Positions 28,197 to 41,000 of a stretch of DNA of 64,000 bases are shown here, one piece after another. Positions within the stretch are counted from its first letter, which is position 1, and each line of letters begins with the position of its first letter. The notes under the pieces are model-generated. The model worked only from the letters and a program-made list of their open reading frames with translations, was not told the DNA's origin and did not search any database. This DNA is from Pediococcus pentosaceus (GTDB lineage Bacteria > Bacillota > Bacilli > Lactobacillales > Lactobacillaceae). The stretch lies in assembly GCF_001437285.1 (NCBI RefSeq), contig NZ_JQBF01000001.1, positions 248,001 to 312,000 on the forward strand. Reading direction: 5' to 3'. Both the position numbers and the translations under genes were made by a program.

Positions 28197-29942
28197 ATGG
28201 TTGCTCTAAATAAAAAAATTAAGACGCACTGGTATCTTATAATTATATTAGTCATAGGTATATTCATAACGATCCCTCAGATACACCATCATATTACGAT
28301 TATTGGTGCAGATGGATTATTTCATTTTAACCGGATATATGATACTGCTATGCAGATAAAAAATCATAATTTTTCCTACTTTATTCAATTATATGGGTTC
28401 TCTAACTCAGGTCGAATGGTCACATCAGTATATAGTCCGTTAATCACATATATTTTTGGTGGAATATTGCTTATTTGCGGGAGTTTTTATAAATTTGAAA
28501 TTGTAACGCGTTTTTTATTTTTTATTTTATCAGGGTTATCTATGAATTATGCCCTTAAAATGGGAAAGGTAAAAAATCAATTCATGATCCAATTGGTTTG
28601 TATTATGTACGCATTTAGTCCAGCTGTAATTAGATGGGATGCGGCACAGAACTTTACCAGTATTGGTGCAATGCTTATTCCTTTGGTAGTCGGGTGCGGC
28701 ATGCGGATGGTTAATAATAAAGATGAACCTATCAATTGGGTTCAACTAGGTACTATTATGGCAGTAGTGGTACAAACACACCTAGCAACTGCTATTCAAT
28801 CAGTATTCTTGTTAGTTATCTATGCTATTATTGCCTTAATAATTAATAGAGCTTCTAGAAAAAAATTACTTAAAAATGGTATTTACGCAGTTTTGCTTTG
28901 TATAAGCTTATCATTAAATGTAGTAGCGGGAATGTTCGAATTATATAATGGTAACTATATAGTGCCTATCGTTAAGTTTGATTTTGTCGATGGCAAGGGT
29001 ATTTATAATATTTTACAAATATTTTCTGGAAAATGGGTTAACTTGTTTTTTATTTTAGCCGTTTCTTCAACTTTATTGTTCTTCTTTAAAAAGATATCTC
29101 TAGCTATGAAGATTACAGGGTTTTTATCATTAACATTATTTTTGTGTTCAACAACTATTATTATTGATTGGCCTACTATCATGCATGATAGTGCTGTTTT
29201 TAGTAGTTTACTACAATTTCCAGCACGTTTAGTAGGCCCAGCCACAGTGTTAGCATTAATTACAGTTGCCAGCATTGGTGATTTTGAGTGTACAAATTTC
29301 TTTATCAAACAAATTAGGAATGGACTAATCCTAGTGTTGTTACTTTTCTTAGTAGTAAATATGCGCTCTAATTTTCGCTATAATCGGAGTGCAAGCCACA
29401 ATGTATTAGTTTCAAAATCGACTACTATACCATATATTGGACGTGATCCTAAAACTTTAAAACATATTACTTATTTGATGAAGCAGCCTTTAAATGAACA
29501 GGATATTAATTATATTACTAAGTCAACTTCGGATTATATGCCTGCTAATCATAGCATAGATAATTCTGTATACTGGGATTATAACAATAAAATTATCCAA
29601 CCGACCAAAAATAAAAATTATAAAAAGGAAGTAGCGCAACATAAGATTATTGTGACATGGAAGGGCAATGGAACTTATGATAATCCACCAGTTGCATATT
29701 ATAAAAATAATCATTTTAAATTAAACGGCTTACCAGTAATCCCTAGATCTTCGGGAGGTATAATTAAGGTTCCTAAGGTTAAAGGAAAGATTGGTAAAAA
29801 TGTTATGGAAGTAACGTATACGCCTAAAAAAGTTAGTGTAATGATGCTGTGGATAGCTATGTTAAGCCGGATTTCAATAGTATTTTATGCTTTTATACGT
29901 CTATTCAGACAGGTAAATCGTTCATTTTTATTTAGTAATTAA
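28197..29942 (+). CDS. Polytopic GT-C-like membrane protein (6-PTPS-related family), paralogue 1
   Basis: A 581-residue protein with about 10-12 N-terminal helices (to about residue 400) and a C-terminal extracytoplasmic region with one last helix. The first loop holds GADGLFHFNRIYD, an acidic/aromatic signature like the catalytic loop of GT-C membrane glycosyltransferases. It resembles the family labelled 6-pyruvoyl-tetrahydropterin synthase-related membrane protein, a name that says nothing reliable about function. A paralogue sits at 45167. Likely role: transferring a sugar from a lipid carrier to an envelope polymer. The ATG at 28197 follows GGGGAGAAA; the upstream GTG is inside the SD. 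Confidence 0.7.
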   Translation: MVALNKKIKTHWYLIIILVIGIFITIPQIHHHITIIGADGLFHFNRIYDTAMQIKNHNFSYFIQLYGFSNSGRMVTSVYSPLITYIFGGILLICGSFYKFEIVTRFLFFILSGLSMNYALKMGKVKNQFMIQLVCIMYAFSPAVIRWDAAQNFTSIGAMLIPLVVGCGMRMVNNKDEPINWVQLGTIMAVVVQTHLATAIQSVFLLVIYAIIALIINRASRKKLLKNGIYAVLLCISLSLNVVAGMFELYNGNYIVPIVKFDFVDGKGIYNILQIFSGKWVNLFFILAVSSTLLFFFKKISLAMKITGFLSLTLFLCSTTIIIDWPTIMHDSAVFSSLLQFPARLVGPATVLALITVASIGDFECTNFFIKQIRNGLILVLLLFLVVNMRSNFRYNRSASHNVLVSKSTTIPYIGRDPKTLKHITYLMKQPLNEQDINYITKSTSDYMPANHSIDNSVYWDYNNKIIQPTKNKNYKKEVAQHKIIVTWKGNGTYDNPPVAYYKNNHFKLNGLPVIPRSSGGIIKVPKVKGKIGKNVMEVTYTPKKVSVMMLWIAMLSRISIVFYAFIRLFRQVNRSFLFSN

Positions 29943-30006
29943 AAAGGCGTTGTAACAAGTGTTTTCTATACAAAATAGGAAAATATTCCTTAATATTAAG
30001 ACAAAA

Positions 30007-30056
30007 AAATAAGCTGTTATCAAAGATTTTATTTCCTTTGGTAGCAGCTTATTTTT
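30007..30056. terminator. Bidirectional terminator between the GT-C-like gene and the PEBP gene
   Basis: AAATAAGCTGTTATCAAAG pairs imperfectly with CCTTTGGTAGCAGCTTATTT, with A and T runs at its ends. It lies between converging genes. Confidence 0.8.
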
Positions 30057-30555
30057 AACCTCGCGATGGGATCTCAAGTGTTGCTTTTTTAATTGTTCGT
30101 TCTTTGGTTTGGCGCATTAAATCATTAAGATAAAATCCTGGTTTTAAACCAGTCTTTTCTTTTAAGGCATAGACCGTCAGAGTATAGTCGTGATCAGCAG
30201 GAGGTTTAGGACCTAGGTAACGGGCCTCGATTGCTGGGTCATGAAAATCAATATATTTAGAAACAGAACTATTTTTACCTTGCACGATACCTGTATTTAA
30301 AATACTAATATTTTCAGGGATATAATTAGTTGCATCAATATCAGTAGCAATCCAATGAATCCAAGGGAAACCAGCCACAGGAACAGCATCATAGTCGATT
30401 AAAGTTAATGCTAATGCTTTAGTTCCAATCGGAATATCACTAATATTGATAGGGAATGAGCGAGTTGGAAAATCATGGGATGTATATGCTTTGGGAGCAT
30501 GCTTACCAAATTGATCTGGTAAGTAGCCATTAATTAAGTCAACGCTAATTTTCAT
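30055..30555 (-). CDS. YbhB/YbcL-type PEBP (Raf kinase inhibitor-like) family protein
   Basis: A 166-residue phosphatidylethanolamine-binding-protein fold. Family landmarks are the LTLIDYDAVPVAGFPWIHWIA stretch (the conserved D-P-D-x-P region in a variant form) and the GPKPPADHDYTLTVYAL segment near the C-terminus. The bacterial function is not established. The ATG at 30555 follows GGACGGTG; the GTG at 30564 overlaps it. Single-gene unit between two terminators. Confidence 0.88.
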   Translation of the reverse strand: MKISVDLINGYLPDQFGKHAPKAYTSHDFPTRSFPINISDIPIGTKALALTLIDYDAVPVAGFPWIHWIATDIDATNYIPENISILNTGIVQGKNSSVSKYIDFHDPAIEARYLGPKPPADHDYTLTVYALKEKTGLKPGFYLNDLMRQTKERTIKKATLEIPSRG

Positions 30556-30624
30556 TAAAAACACCGTCCTTTTTTATTTAATTATAGCGTTTTTTAGTAA
30601 CTAAAGAAGATAACTTTTGATATA

Positions 30625-30654
30625 AAAACGCACAGTAACTTTACTGTGCGTTTA
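30625..30654 (-). terminator. Terminator of the LtaS-like gene
   Basis: AAACGCACAGTAA and TTACTGTGCGTTT form a near-perfect stem with a five-T tail on the minus strand, just after the stop of the 30664-33603 gene. Confidence 0.9.
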
Positions 30655-30663
30655 GATGGTATA

Positions 30664-33603
30664 TTATTTTACTGTGAAAAAGTTAGACCCCTTCTTTAAA
30701 TAGTGTTTTCCAGCAGTTATATCGTACTGAATCAAACGGTATTCGTGTAATAATTTCTTTTGTTTATTTGTAAGGTTCTTTTCATAAATCTCTGTACCGT
30801 TAGCTAACATGTACTTATTACGTTCACCAGCAGGCAGTTCCTTCATACACTGGGTCAGTAATGCGTAGTATGGTGAAACTTTGGAGTTAGTTTGTTCTAG
30901 CATCATAGGTGTAAACATATATGGTGCAGCAACGGATTTTTGGACCTTTTTATTAGAATGGTTAGAGTAAATGAAATAGTCTGTCTGATGTAGCATTGAA
31001 TCATATTGATTCATTTTTTGATCGTTATTTTGAGCCCATTCATAAAGGCCAGGTAGATGATCACCGTAGAAGACAATTGTTACGTCTTTCTTAGAATTAT
31101 CTGCTATTGAAATTAAGTTTTTTAAAGCTTTATCGGTTTGGTTGATTTCGTATGAGTAGGTTCTCAATCGACCCTGACTAGCATCAGATAGATCACCAGT
31201 TATAGCAAATGGATTGCCTTTTCCGTATTGCCCAGCAACATAAGGCATGTGATTTTGCATAGTTGATAATTGAATGAATTGGCCGCCTTTATTCATATTC
31301 ATGACGCGCTTAACTTCTTTGTAAGCCGATTTATCAGATATATACTTAGAATTTTGGCTAACCCTATTACCAGTAGCATTCTTTCCGTCAATAGTTTTTG
31401 TATATTTAACCTTGTTAGGAGCAGAAGTGTTATAAAATTTATCAAAGCCTAATTTCTTAAATACATTAACTCTATTGTAGAGATCAGGTTGAAAAGGATG
31501 AATTGCATTTTTGTTTTTAAATATATCTAGCACAGAAGGCTGATAGCTAAGCTTGGGGATTAACTCAACATAGGGTGTTGATAAAGTTGGTGCAAAGTTA
31601 TTTAGTGAAAGACCAGTAAGTGCCTCATATTCAATATCAGCTGTACCGCCTCCATAGCCATAGCTATCCATTAAACCAGAAGTAGTTTGTTTTTTTAGTT
31701 GGGTAGTTTCAGGAATCGGATTTTTCATTTCTACTCCTGGAACGCGTTGAGGATTTGAGAAACTTTCACTCAAAACATAGATAACAGTATCGTTTTTAAT
31801 ATTACGGTCACGGGTTTTATTAATAGAATCAGCTTGCTTTCCTAAATCTTCAGCTATTTGGTTAATAGTTTGTTTAGAATAATTAGCAGGTTTATCCATG
31901 ATAGGAACGATGATTCTACTTGCTAGTGCAACGGCGCTCCCATTCAGTTTGAAATCAGTTTTTATACTTTCTGGATGATAGGAGTAATTAAGCTCGTTAA
32001 TCATCATTTTATTAAAGAACGTATAATCCTCTTTTTTCCAAGTTACACTTGAACTAGGTACAGAAGGTAATTCTCGAAGGAAAATACCAATTAATATTGA
32101 GCAAACCAATATAATAGAAAAGCGACTAAACCAGTTAAAAATAGAATTAAATTTTAATTTTTTCTCTATAATTAAACTTAATATAATCATTATTAGTAGC
32201 AAAATTAATAAAAATACTACTAACCAAATATTTACTAGTTTAAGTATTGCATTCATGTTCTGGATATTACTAGTGATGTCAACCGGAATAATAGGTTCAT
32301 TTCTAGAAATTATTTTTTGAACATTAGCAAAGGTAAATGCAACTAAAAATGCTAAAATAATCATGCTTGTTAATAAAACCCTATTAAAAATTGCAAAAAT
32401 AATCATGATTAATGCGAAGAATAACAAAACATTTAGCAACATAAGTTGGGAAGATTTAATAGCTGAAAAAGCGTCTTGTAAAATAAATAAACTATTAGAA
32501 TTTACTAGGGCAAAATTTGCTACCAGAGCTAAGCCTAGAGCGCTTAGTAGAGCGGTTGCCTTTCTAGGCGAAGCTAATGATAATTGTTTCATGGAATACT
32601 TTCTTAGTAATTCAAGTGCAATGAGTATAAATGAAGTAATAATTGTCGAAGTTAATAAGGATACCAAAAGTCTAGGCGAAGTTTGATCAAGCCAAAAATT
32701 GGTCCTCCAAATATTCCGCCATAAGGGAATAGCAAATAAAAAATGAGATGAAAATAGTACTGCTCCAAAAAGTAGGTCCCAAGAGATACTACGAATTAAG
32801 TGTTTATTTTTCAATAAGATAAAAAGACATAATGCAATCATGAATGAAACGGTATTAGAAGTTAAGAAGGATAGTCGATTAGCGAGAACGTCAGTAGAGT
32901 TAAGCAGTAATATTTTGTTGTTCAACAAGTCTAAGAAATAAAGTAGACCACTTCCAACTAATATTGTAACTACTCCCCCCCATATTATATTTTTATTAAT
33001 TATTTTTGGCATGCTTTGTGGTAAATTTCTTGCTAATAATAGTAGAAAGACACCCCATAAAACGGTTCCGAAGAAGAAGTTAGATTTACCAGATAATTTT
33101 AAAGACCAGAGGATAGTTGGGATAATTGATAATGCTAAAAGAATGATATATTTTATTTTCTTGTCGAATTCAAGAAGTAAGGTATTAGTGCGGGATAATA
33201 AATACCCAATAAAAAGCATCACTATTACTGTAGTAGCCATTTTATTGGTCTGAAAAATTATTGGAAATATTGATTTAAAAAAATCATAGATATTAAATTT
33301 AACAGCAAAAATACCCCAACTAAATAAGGAAATGCCAAAGGAATAAAATAGAATTTGAAACCACCTATGTTGAAGCTGTTTAGGATTGACGCCGTCGATG
33401 ATTTTTTGAGCGAGTATTAATAATACTAAATTCTCCATAATCGGTTTTAAACTACTTAATATTTCAAAAATAAAAGCGCGTTTACCGATAATATTAAAAT
33501 GCCAGGCCCCTCCTGAAAATGCTGTTACTGAACCAAGCATAATTAACTCAACTAAAATAAAAGTTAAAAGGGATTTTTTCCAATGTTTCTTCAAATTAAC
33601 CAA
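30664..33603 (-). CDS. Large LTA synthase-family (sulfatase-fold) phosphoglycerol transferase with extended membrane domain
   Basis: A 979-residue protein; ordinary LtaS enzymes are about 600-720. The first 510 or so residues hold about 14-15 hydrophobic helices instead of five. The C-terminal alkaline-phosphatase-superfamily domain keeps key features: VIYVLSESFSNP for the metal-binding Glu, GYGGGTADIEYEALTG with the catalytic Thr near 654, QNHMPY, and FYGDHLPG. It should move phosphoglycerol or a similar group to an envelope glycan or lipid outside the cell. Start is a TTG behind AAGGAGC. Exact acceptor unknown; an EPS-modifying enzyme is possible. Confidence 0.8.
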   Translation of the reverse strand: MVNLKKHWKKSLLTFILVELIMLGSVTAFSGGAWHFNIIGKRAFIFEILSSLKPIMENLVLLILAQKIIDGVNPKQLQHRWFQILFYSFGISLFSWGIFAVKFNIYDFFKSIFPIIFQTNKMATTVIVMLFIGYLLSRTNTLLLEFDKKIKYIILLALSIIPTILWSLKLSGKSNFFFGTVLWGVFLLLLARNLPQSMPKIINKNIIWGGVVTILVGSGLLYFLDLLNNKILLLNSTDVLANRLSFLTSNTVSFMIALCLFILLKNKHLIRSISWDLLFGAVLFSSHFLFAIPLWRNIWRTNFWLDQTSPRLLVSLLTSTIITSFILIALELLRKYSMKQLSLASPRKATALLSALGLALVANFALVNSNSLFILQDAFSAIKSSQLMLLNVLLFFALIMIIFAIFNRVLLTSMIILAFLVAFTFANVQKIISRNEPIIPVDITSNIQNMNAILKLVNIWLVVFLLILLLIMIILSLIIEKKLKFNSIFNWFSRFSIILVCSILIGIFLRELPSVPSSSVTWKKEDYTFFNKMMINELNYSYHPESIKTDFKLNGSAVALASRIIVPIMDKPANYSKQTINQIAEDLGKQADSINKTRDRNIKNDTVIYVLSESFSNPQRVPGVEMKNPIPETTQLKKQTTSGLMDSYGYGGGTADIEYEALTGLSLNNFAPTLSTPYVELIPKLSYQPSVLDIFKNKNAIHPFQPDLYNRVNVFKKLGFDKFYNTSAPNKVKYTKTIDGKNATGNRVSQNSKYISDKSAYKEVKRVMNMNKGGQFIQLSTMQNHMPYVAGQYGKGNPFAITGDLSDASQGRLRTYSYEINQTDKALKNLISIADNSKKDVTIVFYGDHLPGLYEWAQNNDQKMNQYDSMLHQTDYFIYSNHSNKKVQKSVAAPYMFTPMMLEQTNSKVSPYYALLTQCMKELPAGERNKYMLANGTEIYEKNLTNKQKKLLHEYRLIQYDITAGKHYLKKGSNFFTVK

Positions 33604-33758
33604 TGATAAAAGCTCCTTCTATATTAAAAATAATGAATATTTTAAATATAACTTAAATTAACGAATCTTGCTATAGCTAAGACCATCCTAAAAGGTCCAT
33701 TTATATGGCGAAATATGCGATAATAAAAGTAATTACATAAGCACTGGAGGAAGTCATT

Positions 33759-36557
<2,799 letters not shown>

Positions 36558-36559
<2 letters not shown>

Positions 36560-36585
36560 AAAAATGGGATTTAATCCCATTTTTG
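36558..36585. terminator. Bidirectional terminator that overlaps the end of the GtrA gene
   Basis: AAAAATGGGA and TCCCATTTTT flank a short loop. The stem starts at the ligA stop codon and its right arm lies inside the last codons of the convergent GtrA gene. Confidence 0.8.
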
Positions 36586-36990
36586 TTTGTTTTTGAATAC
36601 GACCATTTTACTAAACGCATAGTTTGAAATGACAACAACGACATTATCAATAATTTTCACGATAATATCGTTTCCGTTTAGAAGCGTAATTCCAATATAT
36701 AAAATAATAATATCAATTGCTAAAGTAGCTGTTCGCATTAAGAAGAATCGAACTGCTTCGGTTACAAGTTGACCAGTAGTTTCAGTATGAGAATTAAAAA
36801 CCCAAAGTTTATTACTAACATAAGCCACAAGCACGGAAACAAACCAAGCAATTACATTACTAACTTGGTAGAACAGATGTAAGTAATCTGATAGAATGGC
36901 AAAGACACCAATATTTACGATGGTGGTTACCACGCCCCAAAAGAGATAGGATATAACAGATTTATATTTGTTAAATAGTTGGTTAAGCAT
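36571..36990 (-). CDS. GtrA/GtcA-family membrane protein
   Basis: A 139-residue protein with four predicted helices and the GtrA-family pattern near the start (YLFWGVVTTIVNIGVFAIL). Members are thought to help flip undecaprenyl-phosphate-linked sugars for glycosylation of teichoic acids or O-antigen. It is divergent from a GtrB-type glycosyltransferase 99 bases away, a natural functional partner. Its 3' end is part of the shared terminator with ligA. Confidence 0.88.
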   Translation of the reverse strand: MLNQLFNKYKSVISYLFWGVVTTIVNIGVFAILSDYLHLFYQVSNVIAWFVSVLVAYVSNKLWVFNSHTETTGQLVTEAVRFFLMRTATLAIDIIILYIGITLLNGNDIIVKIIDNVVVVISNYAFSKMVVFKNKQKWD

Positions 36991-37089
36991 GATTTCATCT
37001 CCGAAATAAGTGTAAAGTTAACTTATTAAGTAAAACATGAAAATATAAAAAAGAAAAGTTTATTTAACGATTTGGATAGGTGAAGTAGT

Positions 37090-38016
37090 TTGAAAAAGTT
37101 ATCAATAATTGTTCCAGCGTATAATGAAGAGGAGACAGTCGGGTTATTTTATGACGCTTTCTCTAAAGTAGAATCACAAATGGATGTGGAACCAGAAATT
37201 ATTTTTGTAGATGATGGTTCTAAAGATAAGACTTTAATTGAATTAAAAAAATTACAAAAAGAGCATGAAGAAGTTCACTACATTAGTTTTTCAAGAAATT
37301 TTGGAAAAGAAGCGGCCTTGTACGCTGGACTTCAAAAAGCGACAGGAGATTTTGTAGCAGTGATGGATGTTGATTTACAAGATCCTCCGGAGTTACTTCC
37401 TAAAATGCTTAAAATTGTCGAAGAAGGTGAATATGACGCCGTTGCCACCCGAAGACAAGATCGAGATGGCGAAAGCAAGATTCGTTCATTTTTCGCGCGC
37501 ATGTTTTATAAGTGGATTAATAAGGTGAGTTCTTTAGAATTAGTTGATGGTGCTCGGGATTTCCGCGTAATGACTCGTCAAATGGTTGATAGTGTATTAT
37601 CTATGGACGAACGTGAACGTTTCAGTAAGGGACTTTTTAACTGGGTTGGGTTCAATACCTATTACATTTCTTACGAAAATCGTGAACGAGTAGCCGGTAG
37701 TACATCTTGGTCCTTCTGGGGGTTACTTAAATATGCGATCGAAGGGTTTATTTCATTTTCAACAGCTCCATTATCGTTTGTTACTTCTGCAGGAGTATTA
37801 ACGTGTGTATTAGCTGTTTTGGGAGCTATAGTAGTGGTGATTAGGGCAATTCTATTTCCACATACTGCAGCCTTTGGATGGCCTTCTCTAGCAGTGATTA
37901 TATTGTTCTTCAGTGGGGTTCAATTGTTGAGTCTGGGTATTATTGGACGTTATATTGCTGAAATCTATTTAGAAACTAAGAATCGTCCAATTTATATTGT
38001 TAGAGAAGAAAAATAA
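37090..38016 (+). CDS. Undecaprenyl-phosphate glycosyltransferase, GT2 family (GtrB/CsbB type)
   Basis: A 308-residue enzyme with a cytoplasmic GT2 domain (IIVPAYNEEETV, then IFVDDGSKDKT, then the catalytic-loop DVDLQDPPE) and two C-terminal membrane helices (about 235-300), as in GtrB, CsbB and YfdH proteins. It would make a lipid-linked sugar, probably undecaprenyl-phosphate-glucose. It pairs with the divergent GtrA gene; the GT-C-like proteins at 28197 and 45167 are candidates for the third component. TTG start at 37090 behind AGGTGA. Confidence 0.9.
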   Translation: MKKLSIIVPAYNEEETVGLFYDAFSKVESQMDVEPEIIFVDDGSKDKTLIELKKLQKEHEEVHYISFSRNFGKEAALYAGLQKATGDFVAVMDVDLQDPPELLPKMLKIVEEGEYDAVATRRQDRDGESKIRSFFARMFYKWINKVSSLELVDGARDFRVMTRQMVDSVLSMDERERFSKGLFNWVGFNTYYISYENRERVAGSTSWSFWGLLKYAIEGFISFSTAPLSFVTSAGVLTCVLAVLGAIVVVIRAILFPHTAAFGWPSLAVIILFFSGVQLLSLGIIGRYIAEIYLETKNRPIYIVREEK

Positions 38017-38025
38017 TACAATAAA

Positions 38026-38067
38026 AATAAGAGCTAGGTTTACAATTAGTAAACCTAGCTCTTATTT
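38026..38067. terminator. Bidirectional terminator between GtrB and the teichoic-acid fusion gene
   Basis: AATAAGAGCTAGGTTTAC and GTAAACCTAGCTCTTATT form an 18-bp perfect stem around a five-base loop. It serves both converging genes. Confidence 0.93.
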
Positions 38068-41000
38068 AATTATCAATATTTTCAACGTTAAACCAGACGT
38101 TGGAATTGTCAACAATACTGTTAATCCAAACTCCGCCTGTATACAAGTTTGAAGAACGGAAATCTCTAGGTGTAAGAGTGGCTATTTGTTTTATGAATAC
38201 TGGTTCTTCTCGTTCAGAGAGATCAATATTCTTAATAAATTTAGTTCCTTTCACTCCAGGAATTCCTGACCATAGAATCGTGGTATCTTTAATTTGTATT
38301 TGATCGCCAACAACTAGACTATCACTATTAGTTAATTGCTGAAGTTCATAAGGAGGTTTATTTTCGAGAACCGTTTCTAGTAATCGTTCTGTTGAATGGC
38401 CATCTTCCCATGAAGCAAATTTTTCTAAGAAAGCTCGATACTGATCGTTGTCAATGAATTTAGTAGGCTCGGTTAAAGCCTGTTGAACCAATGGAATTAA
38501 CTCTTCATTAGTTTCAACGACTGGACCAGGAACCGTTGAATTGTAATCCATATAAAAACCACGAATATCTTCAGCATATGCTTTTAAATCGTATGCAAAG
38601 AAGATCATAGGACGTCTAAGAATCGAATAATCAAAAAATACACTGGAATAATCGGTAATCAAAACATCACTTATTAAATATAGGTCGGTAATATCTTCAT
38701 AATCACTAACATTAATAACTCGATTACCATATTTGGTTAAATCAAGATTATTAGCAATTAGATAATGCGTTCTAACTAAAATTAAGGTGTTTTCAGGTAG
38801 ATCTGCAATTAATTTATCTAAATCAAGGTGCAATTCAGCGCGATAGTGATCTGCTCGTACAAAGTCATTGTCACGCCAAGTTGGTGCATAGAGGACAACC
38901 TTTTGATTATGAGCAATATTTAAGCCATCTTTTAATAGATTGATATCATCTTTAGTTGCATTACTTAAACGATCATTACGAGGATATCCAGTTGGGAGTA
39001 GCTGTGGATATTGCTTTCTAAAGGCGCGTTGCATGATTTCGTATGAATATGGGTTTGGCGTTAATAGGTAATCCCAACGCGCTGAATCCCGTATTACTTG
39101 TTTATGGTATTTCATCCGAGTTACTCCAGGCATAGTGACCTGCTGAACGTCAGTTCCAATTGTTTTTAAGGGTGTCCCATGCCAGGTTTGAACTACTACT
39201 GTATCTTTAGGTTTAAACCATCTAAAAGGACGACGAACATTAGTAAACCAATATTTAGCGCGTGCTTGAATCCAAATACTTCTTAGGCTAAACCTTATTA
39301 CATAGGGGATGTTATGCTTTTTAAAGTATTCCTCGTAGTCTTTATTGACATTCCAATAAAGTTTAATTTCTGGATAATTTTGTTTCATGTATTCATAAAT
39401 AGCTTTTGGATTGTCAGAATATTGACGTCCAAAGAAGCTTTCAAACATTGCAATATTTGCCTTTGGTAGAAGTTGTCCAAGAATATTTAATAATTTGTGT
39501 TGTATGTTATTTAGTTTTAACAAACGTTGGATTTTTGAGCGTATTAGATTATTTTCTACTGATGATTGGTTTTCAGGTTTTAAGCTAAGCATAGCTTCAC
39601 TTAAACGTTGAGCTGCATCTCCATCGCGCCCATATTCACAAAATTTATCATAAAATTGTTGAAGTTTATCAGAATATTTTACTTTTACATCATCAATGTG
39701 TTTGAGCGAATTAACTACATCAGCGGTAGTTAGTGCAACCGGTCCGGGAACCGTAGCATCATAATCCATATAAATACCACGGTTAGAAGGATCCAAGTAC
39801 CAATCTTTATCATATGCGAAGAAAATCATTGGTTTTCTTAAGTAACCGAAATCAAACATTACACTTGAATAGTCAGTAATCAAAACATCACTAATCAGAT
39901 ATAAATCATTAATATTGTTATAGTCACTGACATCATAAACAAATCCAGAATTATTCAAGAAATTTTGTGAATGAGATACAAAGTAATGAAGACGTACAAG
40001 CAGGACGTATTCATCACTGAGTTCTTTTTGCATCATATCTAAATCCAACTCAAAATTAAAAGCATCTTTTGTTGTCCTATACGTAGGAGCATACAAAATA
40101 ACTTTTTTGTTGTCCGGTAAATTTAGTTTCTTTTTAATAGAGGCTAAATAGTCAGTATTATTATTGGTAATCAACTCATCTGTGCGAGGAAAGCCCGTTT
40201 TCAGTATTTTCTTTTCAGGATAATCGAATGCGGCAGATCCATGTTTCAGCATGAAGTCAGAAGGCACGGACATTAAATCCCAACGACCGATTCGCTTAGC
40301 GAAATTTTTCTGAACACGATTCGATGCATTTTTAAAATGAGGTTCGTCAAAGCCCATTACCTTCATAAATGTTCCATGCAGAGTTTCAACCTCAATTTGA
40401 CCAGCTCGCTTAGAATACTGATTTGGAAAGTTAGTATTTTGAACAAGATACTTAGCTCTGGCCATATAATACCAGTATTTAAAGGACATCTGACGAACTC
40501 GAATTGCTGGTCCCTCAACTGGAGTTTGTTCATTTTTTAGGATCCAAACGAATTCCATATTAGGACGTTGTTTGGATAAATATTTATACATAGCTCTTGG
40601 ACTGTCGTTATATGATTGACCCCAAAGACTTTCAAATAAAACAGTGTCTTTTTTTAAGGGTAACAATCGCATTAAAGGATACAGAACGGAATAAGTTAAC
40701 CCTCTACGAATTTTTGTCCGATCAATCCAACTTTTGGTCTGATTAATATTAAGCTTCAAAAAACCGAATTTGTCTAAAAGAACGGTAGAATTAGTTCTTT
40801 TATTAATCGAATGATTTTGAACAGTTATTTGTACAGGATTAATATTAGCTAATTTAAATCTGTAAGAAATATTTTTAGAATCTAAAAGATTTAGATAAAT
40901 ATGATATTTTCCAGAAAGAACGTTTAATTGTGTTGGGTTTCCCAAGGGAATTGTGCCAACGATTTTATTGCCTAAAACAGTAGCTGTACCACCATTTAGA

